64,000 nucleotides of DNA from Fennellomyces sp. T-0311 (lineage: Eukaryota; Mucoromycota; Mucoromycetes; Mucorales; Lichtheimiaceae), in the NCBI GenBank assembly GCA_025266875.1, contig JALLLT010000006.1, forward strand, positions 1,054,001 to 1,118,000, given 5' to 3'. The notes below the pieces were generated by a model. The model was not told the origin of the DNA. It made no database searches and saw nothing but the letters and a program-made list of their open reading frames with translations. The first letter of the stretch is position 1. Each line of letters begins with the position of its first letter. Below are positions 1-10,912 of this stretch, one piece after another. The position numbers were made by a program, and so were the translations under genes.

Positions 1-256
1 ATATCGTCACTCGATGAAGGTTTAGTGCTGGCTTTCTTATATCAAGCTTGGCTTATATGAAGTGAGGCATCCCTAGAACGTAGCTACTGTGATAACAATA
101 TATAAAAAAAGCAGCATGCCATAGCTAGAACGCTTGAAAGCTCTTTAGCTGTTTCTCGAATCACAACTGGGTGGTCGCGTCGCGAAAAAAGAAATTCGCG
201 GCAAAAGCGTGCCAAAGTCCGATTACTGTAAGCTTTTTTTCTTGTGCTTTACAACC
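1..256. promoter_or_regulatory. Upstream region of POB3
   Basis: This stretch holds no credible gene and is taken as the 5' flank and promoter of POB3. No canonical TATA box is placed with confidence. An A-rich run lies near position 105 and a short T-rich run just before the start codon. The longer open frame that begins at 209 runs into the POB3 start and is not needed for the conserved protein. Confidence 0.4.
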
Positions 257-2334
257 ATGTCTGAAAGACGCTACACTGATTTCGAGGCCATTCACTGCGG
301 TGTACAACCTGACAAGGGACGTTTTCGCATAGCACCCAATGGCATTGGCTGGAAAGCCGGCAACAACAAAACGACTGTCATTGCCTCTGAAGATTTGAAA
401 AAGTTGACGTGGCTACGAGCAGCTCGAGGATACCAAATTCGCGTCTTAAGCAAAGATAACAACGTATTCAAGTTCGATGGTTTCAAATCAGACGTAGGAA
501 TCCACTCGAAATCGCAGGGATTCATCCAGTCATTAACAGTTTCACTACCTAGGATTTTGAGGAAGCCAAAGATGCCGTCAAAATGTACTACAAGTTGCAG
601 TTGGAGCCCAAGGAATTGAGTGTCAAGGGTTGGAATTGGGGCAAGACGGATTTCCAAGGTAAGGCATTATTGATCGCAGAAAGAAACTGGAAATTGATCG
701 TGTGTGTGCAGGATCCAACTTGATCTTTAATGTGAGCAACAAGCCCATGTTCGAATTACCTCTTGCTCAGGCGATTGGTACCAACAAGCCAGGTAAAAAC
801 GAGGTGGCTATCAACTTTGTGGATCCTGGACAGCCAGCACCGGACGGCGTCAACCCCAAGGACGTGGACGAATTGATGGACGTTACCTTTTATGTTCCTG
901 GCACGGTGGCCAAGGAATCTGAAAACAAAGATAACGAAGAAGAGGACGAGGAAGTGAATGCCGATATGGTATGGAAGATAGGCGACCGTTAAGGAGATAT
1001 GCTCACAAGAAGACTTGTTTAGGTGTTCTATGAGACAGTCAAGTCCAAGCTCGAGTTCAGCCAGATGACGACCGAAAACATTGTACAGTTCCAGGAAGTG
1101 CTGTGCTTGACACCTCGGTGCGTATTTACCTTTTACTTCATTCACCTCTGGAGCTAACACAGAGCTGCAGTGGTCGTTACAATATCGATATGTACCAAGA
1201 CTTCTTGCGACTTCGTGGCAAGACCTACGACTACAAGATCCTTTACTCCAACATCATCAAGCTTTTCTTGTTGCTGAAACCGGATGAAATGCACGTCATG
1301 TTTGTGGTAAGCACTGTGCAGCTGAAAGCGGGAACGTGTTATAAACCCACGCTACCGTGTAGATCGGATTGGATCCTCCGTTACGTCAAGGTCAAACCAA
1401 ATACCCGTTTCTGGTGTTCCAGTTTGTTCGCGAAGAAGAAATTGACGTGGAGTTAAATCTTGACGAGTAAGTCTGTCCTTTTCATTGTTATGGCTCATTG
1501 TTATGGCAACGGGAAATCTGACAATGAAATCAGGACTACGTTGGCCGAAAAGTATGAAAACAAGCTGCATAAGCGTTATGATGCGCCGACGTACGAAGTC
1601 GTCAGCACCATCTTCCGTTCGCTCACAAACCGCAAAGTGACTGTGCCAGGCAGTTACAGGAGGTAATTTTTTTTTAAAAAAAAATTGAGTTGCGGTGGAG
1701 AATGCTTATTTCGTTTCCATAGTCACCATGGCGCACATGCACTCAAGTGCTCAATGAAGGCCAACGAAGGCTATCTGTACCCTCTCGAGAAAAGCTTCCT
1801 CTTTATTCCCAAACCGCCAACGTTTATTCCGTTCAGCGAGATTGGCGTTGTCACATTCTCCCGTGTGGGCACCACGTCGGGTGGCAGCTCGCGTACATTC
1901 GATATGAAATTCCACATGAAGGGCGGCAACGACATCCAATTCTCCAGCATCAACCGAGAGGAATACGCTAACATGGAGGACTTCTTACGACAGAAGCGCA
2001 TCAAGGTCAAGAGCGTGCAGAACGAAGAGGCGATCATCAGCTACGCGGAGCTTGACGAGGATCTAGAGGAGGAGGAGGAGGAAGAGGAGCCAGACAAGTT
2101 TGCCAGCCGAAAGAAGCGACGAACGGAGCCAGTGGCCACTGTGATGGACGGGGATGACACGGATAGTCGTAAGTTATTTATTTGCTCATCACGCGTACAA
2201 ATAAGGGGGTGCTGACTATTTATCTCTCAGCTGACGAGGACTTTGCGCCGGACGACAGTGGCAGCGACGTGCCTGAAGAGTACGACTCGGAAGCCGAGGG
2301 CTCGTATGACGATGAGGGATCCGAAAACGATTAA
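257..2334 (+). CDS. POB3: FACT complex subunit POB3 (SSRP1 homologue)
   Basis: Nuclear histone chaperone. With SPT16 it forms FACT, which loosens and rebuilds nucleosomes during transcription and replication. Nine exons: 257-493, 553-658, 712-968, 1023-1117, 1171-1306, 1363-1466, 1534-1662, 1723-2168, 2231-2334. They join in frame to 537 aa, a normal Pob3 length. Start ATG 257 opens the conserved N-terminus [16 protein letters not shown]; it is followed by the PH-like SSRP1 domain and the middle double-PH region (GRYDIDMY-like segment around exon 5, then [13 protein letters not shown] in exon 8). From about residue 465 comes an acidic run of Asp/Glu, a KKRR basic patch, and an Asp/Glu/Ser-rich tail ending SEND. 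There is no HMG box, as in fungal Pob3, where Nhp6 supplies it. All introns are GT-AG and 51-67 nt. EPL1 follows in tandem 317 bp downstream. Identity is very secure; a few splice edges are hand-called. Confidence 0.96.
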
Positions 2335-2651
2335 AAAATCATTGCAAAGTTGTGTACATAGATATAGTTTGTGTGTTTTGTTTTGTCAGGAGTTGCACAG
2401 CAAGCACTGTAAAGGCTTGGGAAAACTGCAAGACGACTCCGTCCTAAAATTTACAGTATCGTATATACAAGGTCGTCGAAGGGAAAAAGAAAAAGGGTTT
2501 GCGTCTTCATCAGGAAGCAAGTTTAGAAGGCAAAAAAAAGACCTCACATTGCAATCTTGATCGCAGTGTGTTGGATCTGCTCAAAGCTTGCTTACGATTC
2601 TGCTCCTTTCACTCTTGATTTTCACATTGCAAAAGTTACATGACAAACCAG
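2335..2651. other. Spacer between POB3 and EPL1
   Basis: This holds the POB3 3' untranslated region and the EPL1 promoter. No gene is seen; the open frame that overlaps its left part is a shadow of the POB3 tail. Confidence 0.5.
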
Positions 2652-4831
2652 ATGGTGTCCCGTTTCAGAGAGAAAAAACTCTCCGTTAAACATCCTTTAC
2701 CCATATACAAGGAGTCTCAGCTGCCAGATATCAATGACGCGGTCAACATCCAGCGGTCCGTAGGCAATATAGAGACTGGTGTTGAGAAGGACGAAGAGGA
2801 GGAGGTACTATAACGTTCTTTCTTCTGATTGGCTGCTTGTTCTCAAGCGGTCTTGTGGGGGTTCTCATGCACAACACTCACTTGTTATTCTTCTCAAAGC
2901 ATGACCTGCAAGCCGCCCTATCCGCAGCCCAGGCCGCAGTGACAACCGGCCAGAAGGTCCAAACCTACATCCCAACCCCAGATGCCTCGCGAGTGATACG
3001 CGATGAGGAATATCAGGCTGTTTACAAGAAGCCATTTAAACAACCAAACAACCTTATCCGCTTCTCCATGACCGTCGAGGATGTCATAAGCTGTCAATAC
3101 TTTATGGACGAGATTGACAGCGCATTCCTCGACCAGTATAATGCTGACAGACAGGAAAAAATGTCTGAAAACGACTTTGAGGATGTCATGTACCAGATCG
3201 ACTCGACCGTCAGTTGTCAGTTGCCTCATCTAAATCTGGTAAGCTCTCTCTTTTTCTCAATTTGTTGTCTAGGCTACCGCAACTGACAACAATAAAGGAT
3301 CCATCGCAGATCCCGCGATATACCGATTTGCTCGAGATGCTTCCTGAAAGTTTCCGAACAAACAGATTCGATATGGAGCCTATCGTTGAACACTGGCGTT
3401 CTCGTCGCATGAAACGTAACGGCAATGCCATTATACCCCACCTACAATCCGAAGATATCCTCAAAAATGAAATCGACCCTTACGTCTGTTTTCGTCGTCG
3501 CGAAACAAAGCCGATACGGAAAACTCGACGCACCGACCAACAGTCTCTTGAACGACTGCGCAAGTTGCGTAATGATATGGAAAAGGCTCGCAATCTGCTC
3601 GAGATGGTACTACGCCGCGAAAAGATACGCAAAGAAAGCTTGAACCAGGAACATGCTGTGTTCGAAAAGCGATGTGAGATCCGAGAGTATCAGCGCGTGC
3701 TCGGTATCAAAGAAGAAGAAGCGCTGATGCCGATATCCAAGAAGAAGCGCAAGACTGCGGCTGAAGCAGGGTCATCGGGGTAAGTTACAGAAGGTTTTTG
3801 TTTGCATCGAGTTCTCACCTTGTTTCTGTGCAATAGCACCACCATCAAAATACCCCTCAGTCGACTTAGACGGGATACTGAGAATGGTGACCGTCATGAT
3901 AAGTCCCCGATGCAACTTGCCATTGAGGCTGAGCTGACCAAGAAGCGGGAAGAAGATTTACCCTACGAAGATGTTACAGAGGTAAGCCAAAAAAGCAACC
4001 GATACAGCGTACAAACGATTGCTTACGTCGAGGTGATCCAGTGTCCATATCAGCCGTTCCCGAGTTCGTTACCCACACACTTTTTCCAAACGCTACCTCC
4101 TGCACAAACAGTAACAGGCAACAGCCGACGTTTCCGAAAGCGTGTTGGACGAGGTGGGCGAGTGTTCATCGATCGCATCGGGTTCTCCAAGCCTGAGCTC
4201 GAGACGGATCCGTTCCAATTTGATCCTGACTACGAGGAAGTGGATGCTACCGAGGAAATGGACGAAAAGGACGACAGGTAAAGCGAAAGAAAGCGAGCTA
4301 AAAAACGATTGCGCTCGATTAAAATTTATACGGGTTGCCGTGGCTATAGGTTTTTGCGACACCGGGCACAGCTTTTATCGGATGCTCAGTTACGCAGTCT
4401 GTTTGAAATACCTGCTCAGGTACAAGCTAGAAGCATGCCAAACCAGCGCTCTGGCTCAATACCCCAAAGGACTGCTCAAGAACCTTTATTGGTAACATCG
4501 TCCCCAATCAAGCGTCAAAACAGTCGTCAGCGAATGACCCCGCAACAGGCCGCCGTGGCAATGACAAACGGAATGATTGCGGCGAATCTGTCGGCCGCGG
4601 TAACGGCAGCGTCCAATCGAACAACGCTATACAATCTTCCAACATCCAATAATGGTATAAATGGGGAAAGAGGGAAATGAAATAGAAGAATTCGAGAGCG
4701 CTGAATTTCAACCCGCTTTAGGCTCGCCTCTGCAACAACCCACTCCAAAGTCATCCTCATCGCCTTCCCCTCAAATGTCCCCGCAGCGCCCTGTCGTACA
4801 ACGATACACCACCAATGTTTCTTCGATGTAG
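2652..4831 (+). CDS. EPL1: Enhancer of polycomb-like protein EPL1 (NuA4 subunit)
   Basis: Scaffold subunit that joins the Esa1/Yng2/Eaf6 acetyltransferase module to NuA4; it acts in the nucleus on H4 and H2A tails. Seven exons: 2652-2804, 2900-3238, 3298-3779, 3837-3981, 4042-4277, 4350-4654, 4722-4831; 589 aa. Start ATG 2652 gives MVSRFREKKLSVKHPLPIYK, the conserved EPcA beginning. The block continues across intron 1 with QAALSAAQAAV and FKQPNNLIRFSMTVEDV. Exon 2 joins exon 3 at LNL|DPSQIP; acceptor 3297 is the one that keeps frame. Exon 3 is rich in Arg/Lys/Glu helices (REKIRKE). The C-terminal half is low complexity (Gln, Ser, Pro). The 60-nt intron 3982-4041 is a multiple of three without a stop, so retention would be invisible to frame. 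Lies tandem to POB3, another chromatin factor. Confidence 0.95.
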
Positions 4832-7529
4832 TAACCAATGTAGATAGTAGGAATAGGAAGCATTCTTTTTTTCTTTTATGCGGCTTCGTGTATAAAACAT
4901 CAAATAACTGATCCCAGCATCCAGCATTGAAATAAAAATACAGTACTTTCAACATCTGATGCTCTATTATTCTACTCTCTTCATATAATGGATGTGATTG
5001 GCTTCATAGATCGTACGTGCGTACGTGTAGTTGGACAACATGCGCTGGGCCGAATGTATTGCTCCGATAAGTGGTACTGACCATAGTGCACTTTCAAAGG
5101 GTGGATCATACAATAAAGTCATACCATCTCGACTATATGCAGTGATTACACTGATGACTTACTGACTGAAATATCGTAGATATTGTGTATAGAACACTTT
5201 TAAAACCTTGCGGCAATGGTTAGTTGAAAAGTATTGTATTTTATTGATGGAGGACTAGTAGACCTGCCCCCGAGGGATATGGTCGCCTCTTGTGGTACAA
5301 GTGTGTATAGTATAATAAGAAAATCATTTGGCGTGTCTGATGCGGCAACGGTTACATGCTTGTTTCTCCCCTGTCATTATTGAAGTTCAATTTATCTAAA
5401 TATTCAGTATCTTGGAAACTAATCGATGTAACATCGGTATCGCATTGAACAAGATCTTCTCCTAGAGATATGCAAGGGTGGAAGAATCTATGTACGAGTG
5501 AACAGATGCAGCACAGTACGCGTACATTTTCCGGATTATGAAATCCCTAACTCAGTTCAACAAAGTATGGGCGCCAGTCCCACTACTCGGACTAGATAAC
5601 TCCGGATTGTCGACACGTATACAAATTGATGTGGCAATTCTTTTTCAATTCAGGAGTGGAACAACCGGCGACGCAACATTGAAAGGAAGGTATTAGGCTG
5701 GATGGCGTTTCTTTGCGTCGCGATACGGACCTTGCGCTGGTCATCACCGTCGACGTTATGAGATTGGATTTCGAGATGGTTGGTGCATTATATTACGCTT
5801 GAGCTTAAGATACATTTTGCAAACTCTGACGAGGTGTGTCGTAAATCCCGGCCGCATGATGAAGTATGGCAAAGTCTTGCAAATCATAGGCAGATTTCCA
5901 GCTACTTCAAATTCATGCGCAGTATGTTTTCTCTGAAACCGTCTTACACAATTACAAACTCTACGTTTAATATCGCCATGAAAAAATTTTACCTGCAGTG
6001 CCTGCGATGCCTGTGATATCTCTATAAACTGGAAGCAGCAACGGTACATTTAGTTGAGCGTGTAACTATACACAAAGAAACACTTCAAGTTCAATATGCT
6101 ATTATAGCTGTAATTTCGACACAATTTTTGCCAAAAAAATAAAAGAAGTCTGGAGCAACATATACGAATTTATTGAATATTTCTCAACTGAACAAGAGCA
6201 CTTACCAATAGTCAAGGGATATATTATAATGGTAGTTAGCGTCGTGGTCATCGTGGTAGAAGACTCACTTTCACGCGTACATACTGGTCATGGTATTCTT
6301 GCTGTAGACAAGCCTCCCGCTTGGCTGGCCCGAAGGAGAAAAATATTACTAGTGCTTCTAGTAAAGCTAAAGATTCAAACAAGTTATATTATTACTGTAA
6401 GGACGTATTCGTATTTGGGAGATGTTAGACCGGGTAGGAAAGGCAAAACGGTATCATTCTCGAAAACACTAGTATTTTATTGCTAGTTAGATTACTGAGC
6501 GTAGCTGCCATATATTGGCAAATGTATACCATAATTGGAAGATGAATTTGACTTGTATGCTAGAAAAACAACAGCTTGTAATTAGTCAAAGGGCTAGTAT
6601 CGAAAAAAAGATCCAAATGAGCAACTTTTCGATAGTAGAAAAAGAGCACCCAAAGTGCCTCGGGAAGCTATCCTCTTTTCTTATTGTACTTATGTTCTGA
6701 TAAAGTGCAAATGGATTTTAGAATAGTTTTTTTGTAGCCCGAAGTAATCGCCATGTTTTCGTGTCCGTCATGCTTTTCATTTCCCGTATAGTGTAAAAAG
6801 CATTGACTATGGATATCTTTTCTCTACAGTTCAATATATAGTATTACACTCCGCTTCCTCTTCCGCTATTACTTTATCAATTGCCTTCAGATCTCGCGAT
6901 TTGCTAGTATTCTTTTCTTCACCATCAATATTTGTTATACTTGGTTGTTTCCTCTTCGTTACCTTAACTCCTCTGCTCCACATTCACGGTAGTTTGTACT
7001 CCCGTTGCTGATATTGCAGATACTGCGGTTCATGCAGGTATCATTTTCCATGGTGTAATGCGCGGAGATTGGCTGTTGGTCCGTACTCATACGTAGCAAT
7101 ATTGTATTACGGTGAAAAGCGGACATGGTACCGTAGCCTACCTCATTGGTATTATGTACATTCCTAAAATTCCAACATTGCGAGCACCAACACCGCCAAA
7201 GGAACATGTGATTGCTTATGACAGCTTCCGGGTTTCTCTTCTACTTCTCCAACAATTATGCCATTCGACTAGTCGAAAAAGTGGTTATATATAGACGCAT
7301 CAAACGAAATTTATTAGGGCAAAAGCTATCTGTAGGTCTATTACCTAGGTATCTAATCACCGTTTCACAGCAACTGTGCAACGTGTTTCGGTGAACTGTT
7401 CAATGAAAACGAAACTGCTCAGCAGACCGATTTTTCGACACACAACCCCGACCTCTATTTTAACCTCACTATCTCGACCTCCCTATCTTCTTTTCCGGAA
7501 TACGTATCTTATAACAGCAACGCTACTGC
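4832..7529. other. Gene-poor intergenic stretch
   Basis: About 2.7 kb with only short open frames in all frames, AT-rich and without recognisable domains. The first 150 bases contain the EPL1 3' end. The two longest frames (5756-6049 minus, 6229-6486 plus) have no motif and atypical composition. They may be worn transposon debris, but nothing can be assigned. Confidence 0.45.
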
Positions 7530-8303
7530 ATGGTGAAAACAATACTTATCCTAAATTATATCCAGCTGGCGCTTGCTGCTCTTGTGATCCTTGCCCTTCT
7601 TTTCCGTGCAATCGCTCTCCGTCAATTCCGGCCTTATTTCGGTGCAAGCATAGCTGCTCTCGCGTATTTACTAGTACCAGTCCTTACGATTGTCCATGAG
7701 AACCTTGATTATGTCGATTATTCCTACGGTACCGGTATCTATTTCCTCCGTACACTTGCAACTGCAATGCTGTGGCTCCAAATGTTTGACAGTATTTGGG
7801 TGTCATCCCAAGCCAAAGAAGGACATGCATTTTTAAGCACTAAACTTCTCGGAGTAAAGCTTGGATACCTGTGGTCAACCACTATGGTTGCTTGTGCAAT
7901 TGCTGTATGTGGATATATCGGCGCTTTATTGGACGGTAGAATCAGATTTTCGCAATTGAACATACAAGGCAGTATCCACTTCCTAACCTATGCGCCATGG
8001 GGATATATTTTATATGCGCTTTTCGACATGCTAAACGACCAATTGAACGTTCGACAATTTCCCTATCCTGTTTACGCATACATTTTTCTGCTCATCATTG
8101 TCAACCTCGGTGCTACACTCCATGGAATCTTCGCTACGAATCTTAACAACCGTCCTGTTGGGATGGACATTACCATCCTTATCCTCAATCAGTATTTCGG
8201 TCTTTTTGCAATCACTGTCATTATTTTTTATGCGCACAACTGGTACTTCCGTCAAGAAATGGGCCGGGCAATCGATGAAACTAGCGATCTAGAGGCAAAA
8301 TAG
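7530..8303 (+). CDS. Orphan multi-pass membrane protein
   Basis: Not recognised. One uninterrupted 257-aa frame from ATG 7530. About seven hydrophobic segments can be seen: residues ~5-25 (LALAALVILALLF), ~37-54, ~68-88, ~107-130, ~142-165, ~180-202 and ~222-245. The C-terminal tail is short and acidic (DETSDLEAK) after a WYFRQEMGR segment. The seven-helix layout and 260-residue size recall fungal membrane sensors or rhodopsin-like folds. However, no retinal-lysine or GPCR motif can be pointed to, so no function is claimed. It lacks introns, unlike most neighbours, and stands alone between two gene-poor stretches. The hydrophobic pattern and length make a real gene likely. Confidence 0.75.
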   Translation: MVKTILILNYIQLALAALVILALLFRAIALRQFRPYFGASIAALAYLLVPVLTIVHENLDYVDYSYGTGIYFLRTLATAMLWLQMFDSIWVSSQAKEGHAFLSTKLLGVKLGYLWSTTMVACAIAVCGYIGALLDGRIRFSQLNIQGSIHFLTYAPWGYILYALFDMLNDQLNVRQFPYPVYAYIFLLIIVNLGATLHGIFATNLNNRPVGMDITILILNQYFGLFAITVIIFYAHNWYFRQEMGRAIDETSDLEAK

Positions 8304-8842
8304 AGAAGAAGCAGCAATTGACTAATATTCATGCAATGATAAAGCTTTCACACTCTTTGCTCTGACAAATACCATCTTCTTCTGCCACTATAGTTACGTT
8401 ACATATATACTGTGTACAAATAATTTGTATGTATAATAAATCAAAACTACCTTATAACCAGACACATGTAAGCTAAAGGTAAATCATCTCGTTAGGTAGC
8501 GATCAATTTATACAAACATTACCGATAACCGCTGACTCGTCGCTTTACCTCTTTGCAGCCCCATCAATTTAGCTATAGCGAAATATGTGCTCGTCACATG
8601 CAGGCTGAATCTTTGAAAAGCGCTATCGTTCGACATTTCATCTACGCTATTATCCCTCCTGATGTATCCACTGTTCTCATAGTAATACAGAACTGTCAAC
8701 ATCACACCTTCGAAGTAGTAAGTAAACATTAGACAGTGAAAAAAATATGTTTACTTTAGAAGACCTGTGTATTAAGCTATTAAGAACAAGCTTGGTTATG
8801 CCACCCAAGATTAGATCAAGATGACATCAAATCCTTTATTTT
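8304..8842. other. Convergent intergenic region
   Basis: Lies between the 3' end of the membrane-protein gene and the 3' end of the minus-strand chitinase. Only short frames without motifs. An AATAAA on the minus strand sits immediately after the chitinase stop codon (around 8835-8840) and could serve as its polyadenylation signal. Confidence 0.45.
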
Positions 8843-10912
8843 TCAAGTCATAAACTTCATACTATTTACATCTGGTGCGACAAACACTCCACTTTCGATT
8901 GATCCTGCAATCGTAAACACCAGAGACATGCTTTTCTTGTTAGGGTTCCTGACTTGCAGCTTGACTGTCTGACCATTTTGCTTGGATTTGCCATTTTCGA
9001 CCTTATCGATAGTAATATCCGATGGCATTTTCATTTCAACGACCACGGTGGTTCCGAACGCCTTTTTATCCAGTCTACGAGCATTGAAAACCGCTTCGTA
9101 TTTCTTACCATCGACCTTACTAACCGAAAGTTGTGCTGTGACACGAGCAGACTTGTATGGCCGAGGAGCACTTTTAGTCGAGACGGATGATCTTGCTGAT
9201 TTGGTGCTACAGGAACCGCTACCGCTTTGCTCGCTCTGGGCGCAGTAGATAGATCCTCCGTCTGTGGTGCTCATGCAACTGAGTCCGACTGCACATTGCG
9301 TTGTCACCCATTGGCCATGATTGCATACTGCGAATGCGTCACCGGTGCATATATATTTGCCATGTTCCGAGCAACTATCTCCGTCATTAACACAGAAGTT
9401 ACTGTCGTCGTCGTCGGCACCATTGTCATCATCAGCATCATCGCCAGGTGTTGGTTCGGCCAGCGTGGTTGTTGTTGTAGTACTCGCCGTAGTCGTTTCT
9501 TTGGCGCCGTCGTCAGTAGTGGTGGGAATAGCAATGTCAGTTGGAGTTGATGTTGCGCTATCAGTACTGGTTGGTTCCGATGCTTCTGTCGTTGTGGAAA
9601 TTGGAGCACGTGTTGTTGTTGTGGTTTTACTGCTACCCGAGCCATCGCCACTCAAGTTTTCGCTGTCGCTGGTCTCTACAATTTTTGCTATGGCAACTGC
9701 ATAATCGGGATGGGCATCCTTGTTGTTGTATGACTGAGAAGCATCTGTTACGTAGAAAGGTTAACAGATGATTGACATTTAAAAAAAAGCTATAAACATG
9801 CCCCAGATTGTGATCCCACCAAAGCTTTTGTAGGACGCGGCTACCTTTTCAACAACCGGCTCCAAATCATCATGTGAAATGTAGCCGGAACCGGCGGCTG
9901 AGGTTGATCCAGGAATTCCAAGGAATATTTTGACATTTTTGTTGGGAGACTTGTTTTGTGCCCACTCGTCCCATGCGTCAAAGTTGAAATTTGAGCCACC
10001 AGTGGAGCAATAGTTGTTGTAAAACTGGACGTTGACAGCGTCAACACCAACTTCGTCGATAACCTCTCCAAGCATGGCATCAGGGAATGGGCACTGGGTT
10101 TCATTCGTAAGTTCTATTGTTGATTTTACATTATGACTTTTACATACCTGTGGAGCAGCCGTGATATAATAGTCTTTAGATGAATCCTTCTTGAATAGCT
10201 TCCGAAGTTCCTTAACAAATGCCTAATATATTATGTAAGTAACATTATATATCAATCCACCGCCCTTAACGTACTGCATAGCCGGTAGGACCGCCCCCTT
10301 CGATATCCAGATCAAAGCCATCTACAACAGCATCACCAAAAGGACGTGTGTCGCTGTCGCCTCCGCCAAAGAGATCCCACATGGTCTTTGCAAAAGTGGT
10401 GCCTTCGCTGTCACTCGCAAATCCGTAAGAGCCACTTGCACCGCCAAGCGACACGAGAATCTTTTTACCCTTGTCTTGACATGTTTTAATATCTACATAT
10501 GAATGTTAGTTCGTCTACATATTTGGCTACTTGGACTTTGATTACGTACCTTTCCCGATATGATCACATTTCAACAAGCTTGTGCCGTCAAATGTGCTTC
10601 CTTCACATGCGTTGGCGACATTTAGTGTCGGAAGTCCGCCGACATTGAAGGTGGTAATAAAACTGATGATAAGAACATCGGAACTGTCATCGCAATAGTG
10701 CGCGAGGTTCTTTTGTGAACTACCCGAATTCGCAGAGTTCTATGGACGGTATTTTAGATTTCTCTTTTTCATATGTAGCGCCAGACACAGAAGATACGAA
10801 CCTGTCCCCAATATGTAATCACGTTACGACCATCTGGGAATGCCGCCGATGCCAAAGACCCAAGTAGTAATACAGATGCTGTTACAATACCAGTTGTAAA
10901 GCTAGTTCTCAT
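8843..10912 (-). CDS. Secreted GH18 class III chitinase with CBM19-like domain
   Basis: Hydrolyses beta-1,4 links in chitin, in wall remodelling or nutrition. Six exons read downward: 10912-10802, 10739-10550, 10492-10275, 10222-10148, 10093-9802, 9744-8843; 595 aa. A signal peptide covers about residues 1-25 (hydrophobic [13 protein letters not shown]). The GH18 barrel spans about 27-315 and carries the catalytic motif [10 protein letters not shown], with the proton donor Glu at residue 165. A Thr/Ser-rich linker (~335-400) follows, then a Cys-rich segment around 405-455 resembling the CBM19 chitin-binding module, and a ~100-residue C-terminal domain ([16 protein letters not shown] onward) found in yeast-type chitinases. 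Exon 5 must end in TGG G so that the barrel closes as IWDASQ. That makes intron 5 (9801-9745) a GC-AG intron. Secreted and wall-associated by inference. Confidence 0.95.

Noticed and set aside
3239..3272. 34-nt intron in EPL1 ending at TCTAG
   Set aside because: It breaks the frame; the 59-nt choice ending at 3297 keeps frame and restores the conserved LNxDxSQIP-like junction.
5756..6486. Possible transposon genes
   Set aside because: No domain, no inverted repeats, and composition like the intergenic DNA around them.
9304..9651. Minus-strand Gln-rich frame and several plus-strand Ser/Val-rich frames inside the chitinase
   Set aside because: They are shadows of the Thr/Ser-rich linker; the conserved chitinase frame explains the DNA.
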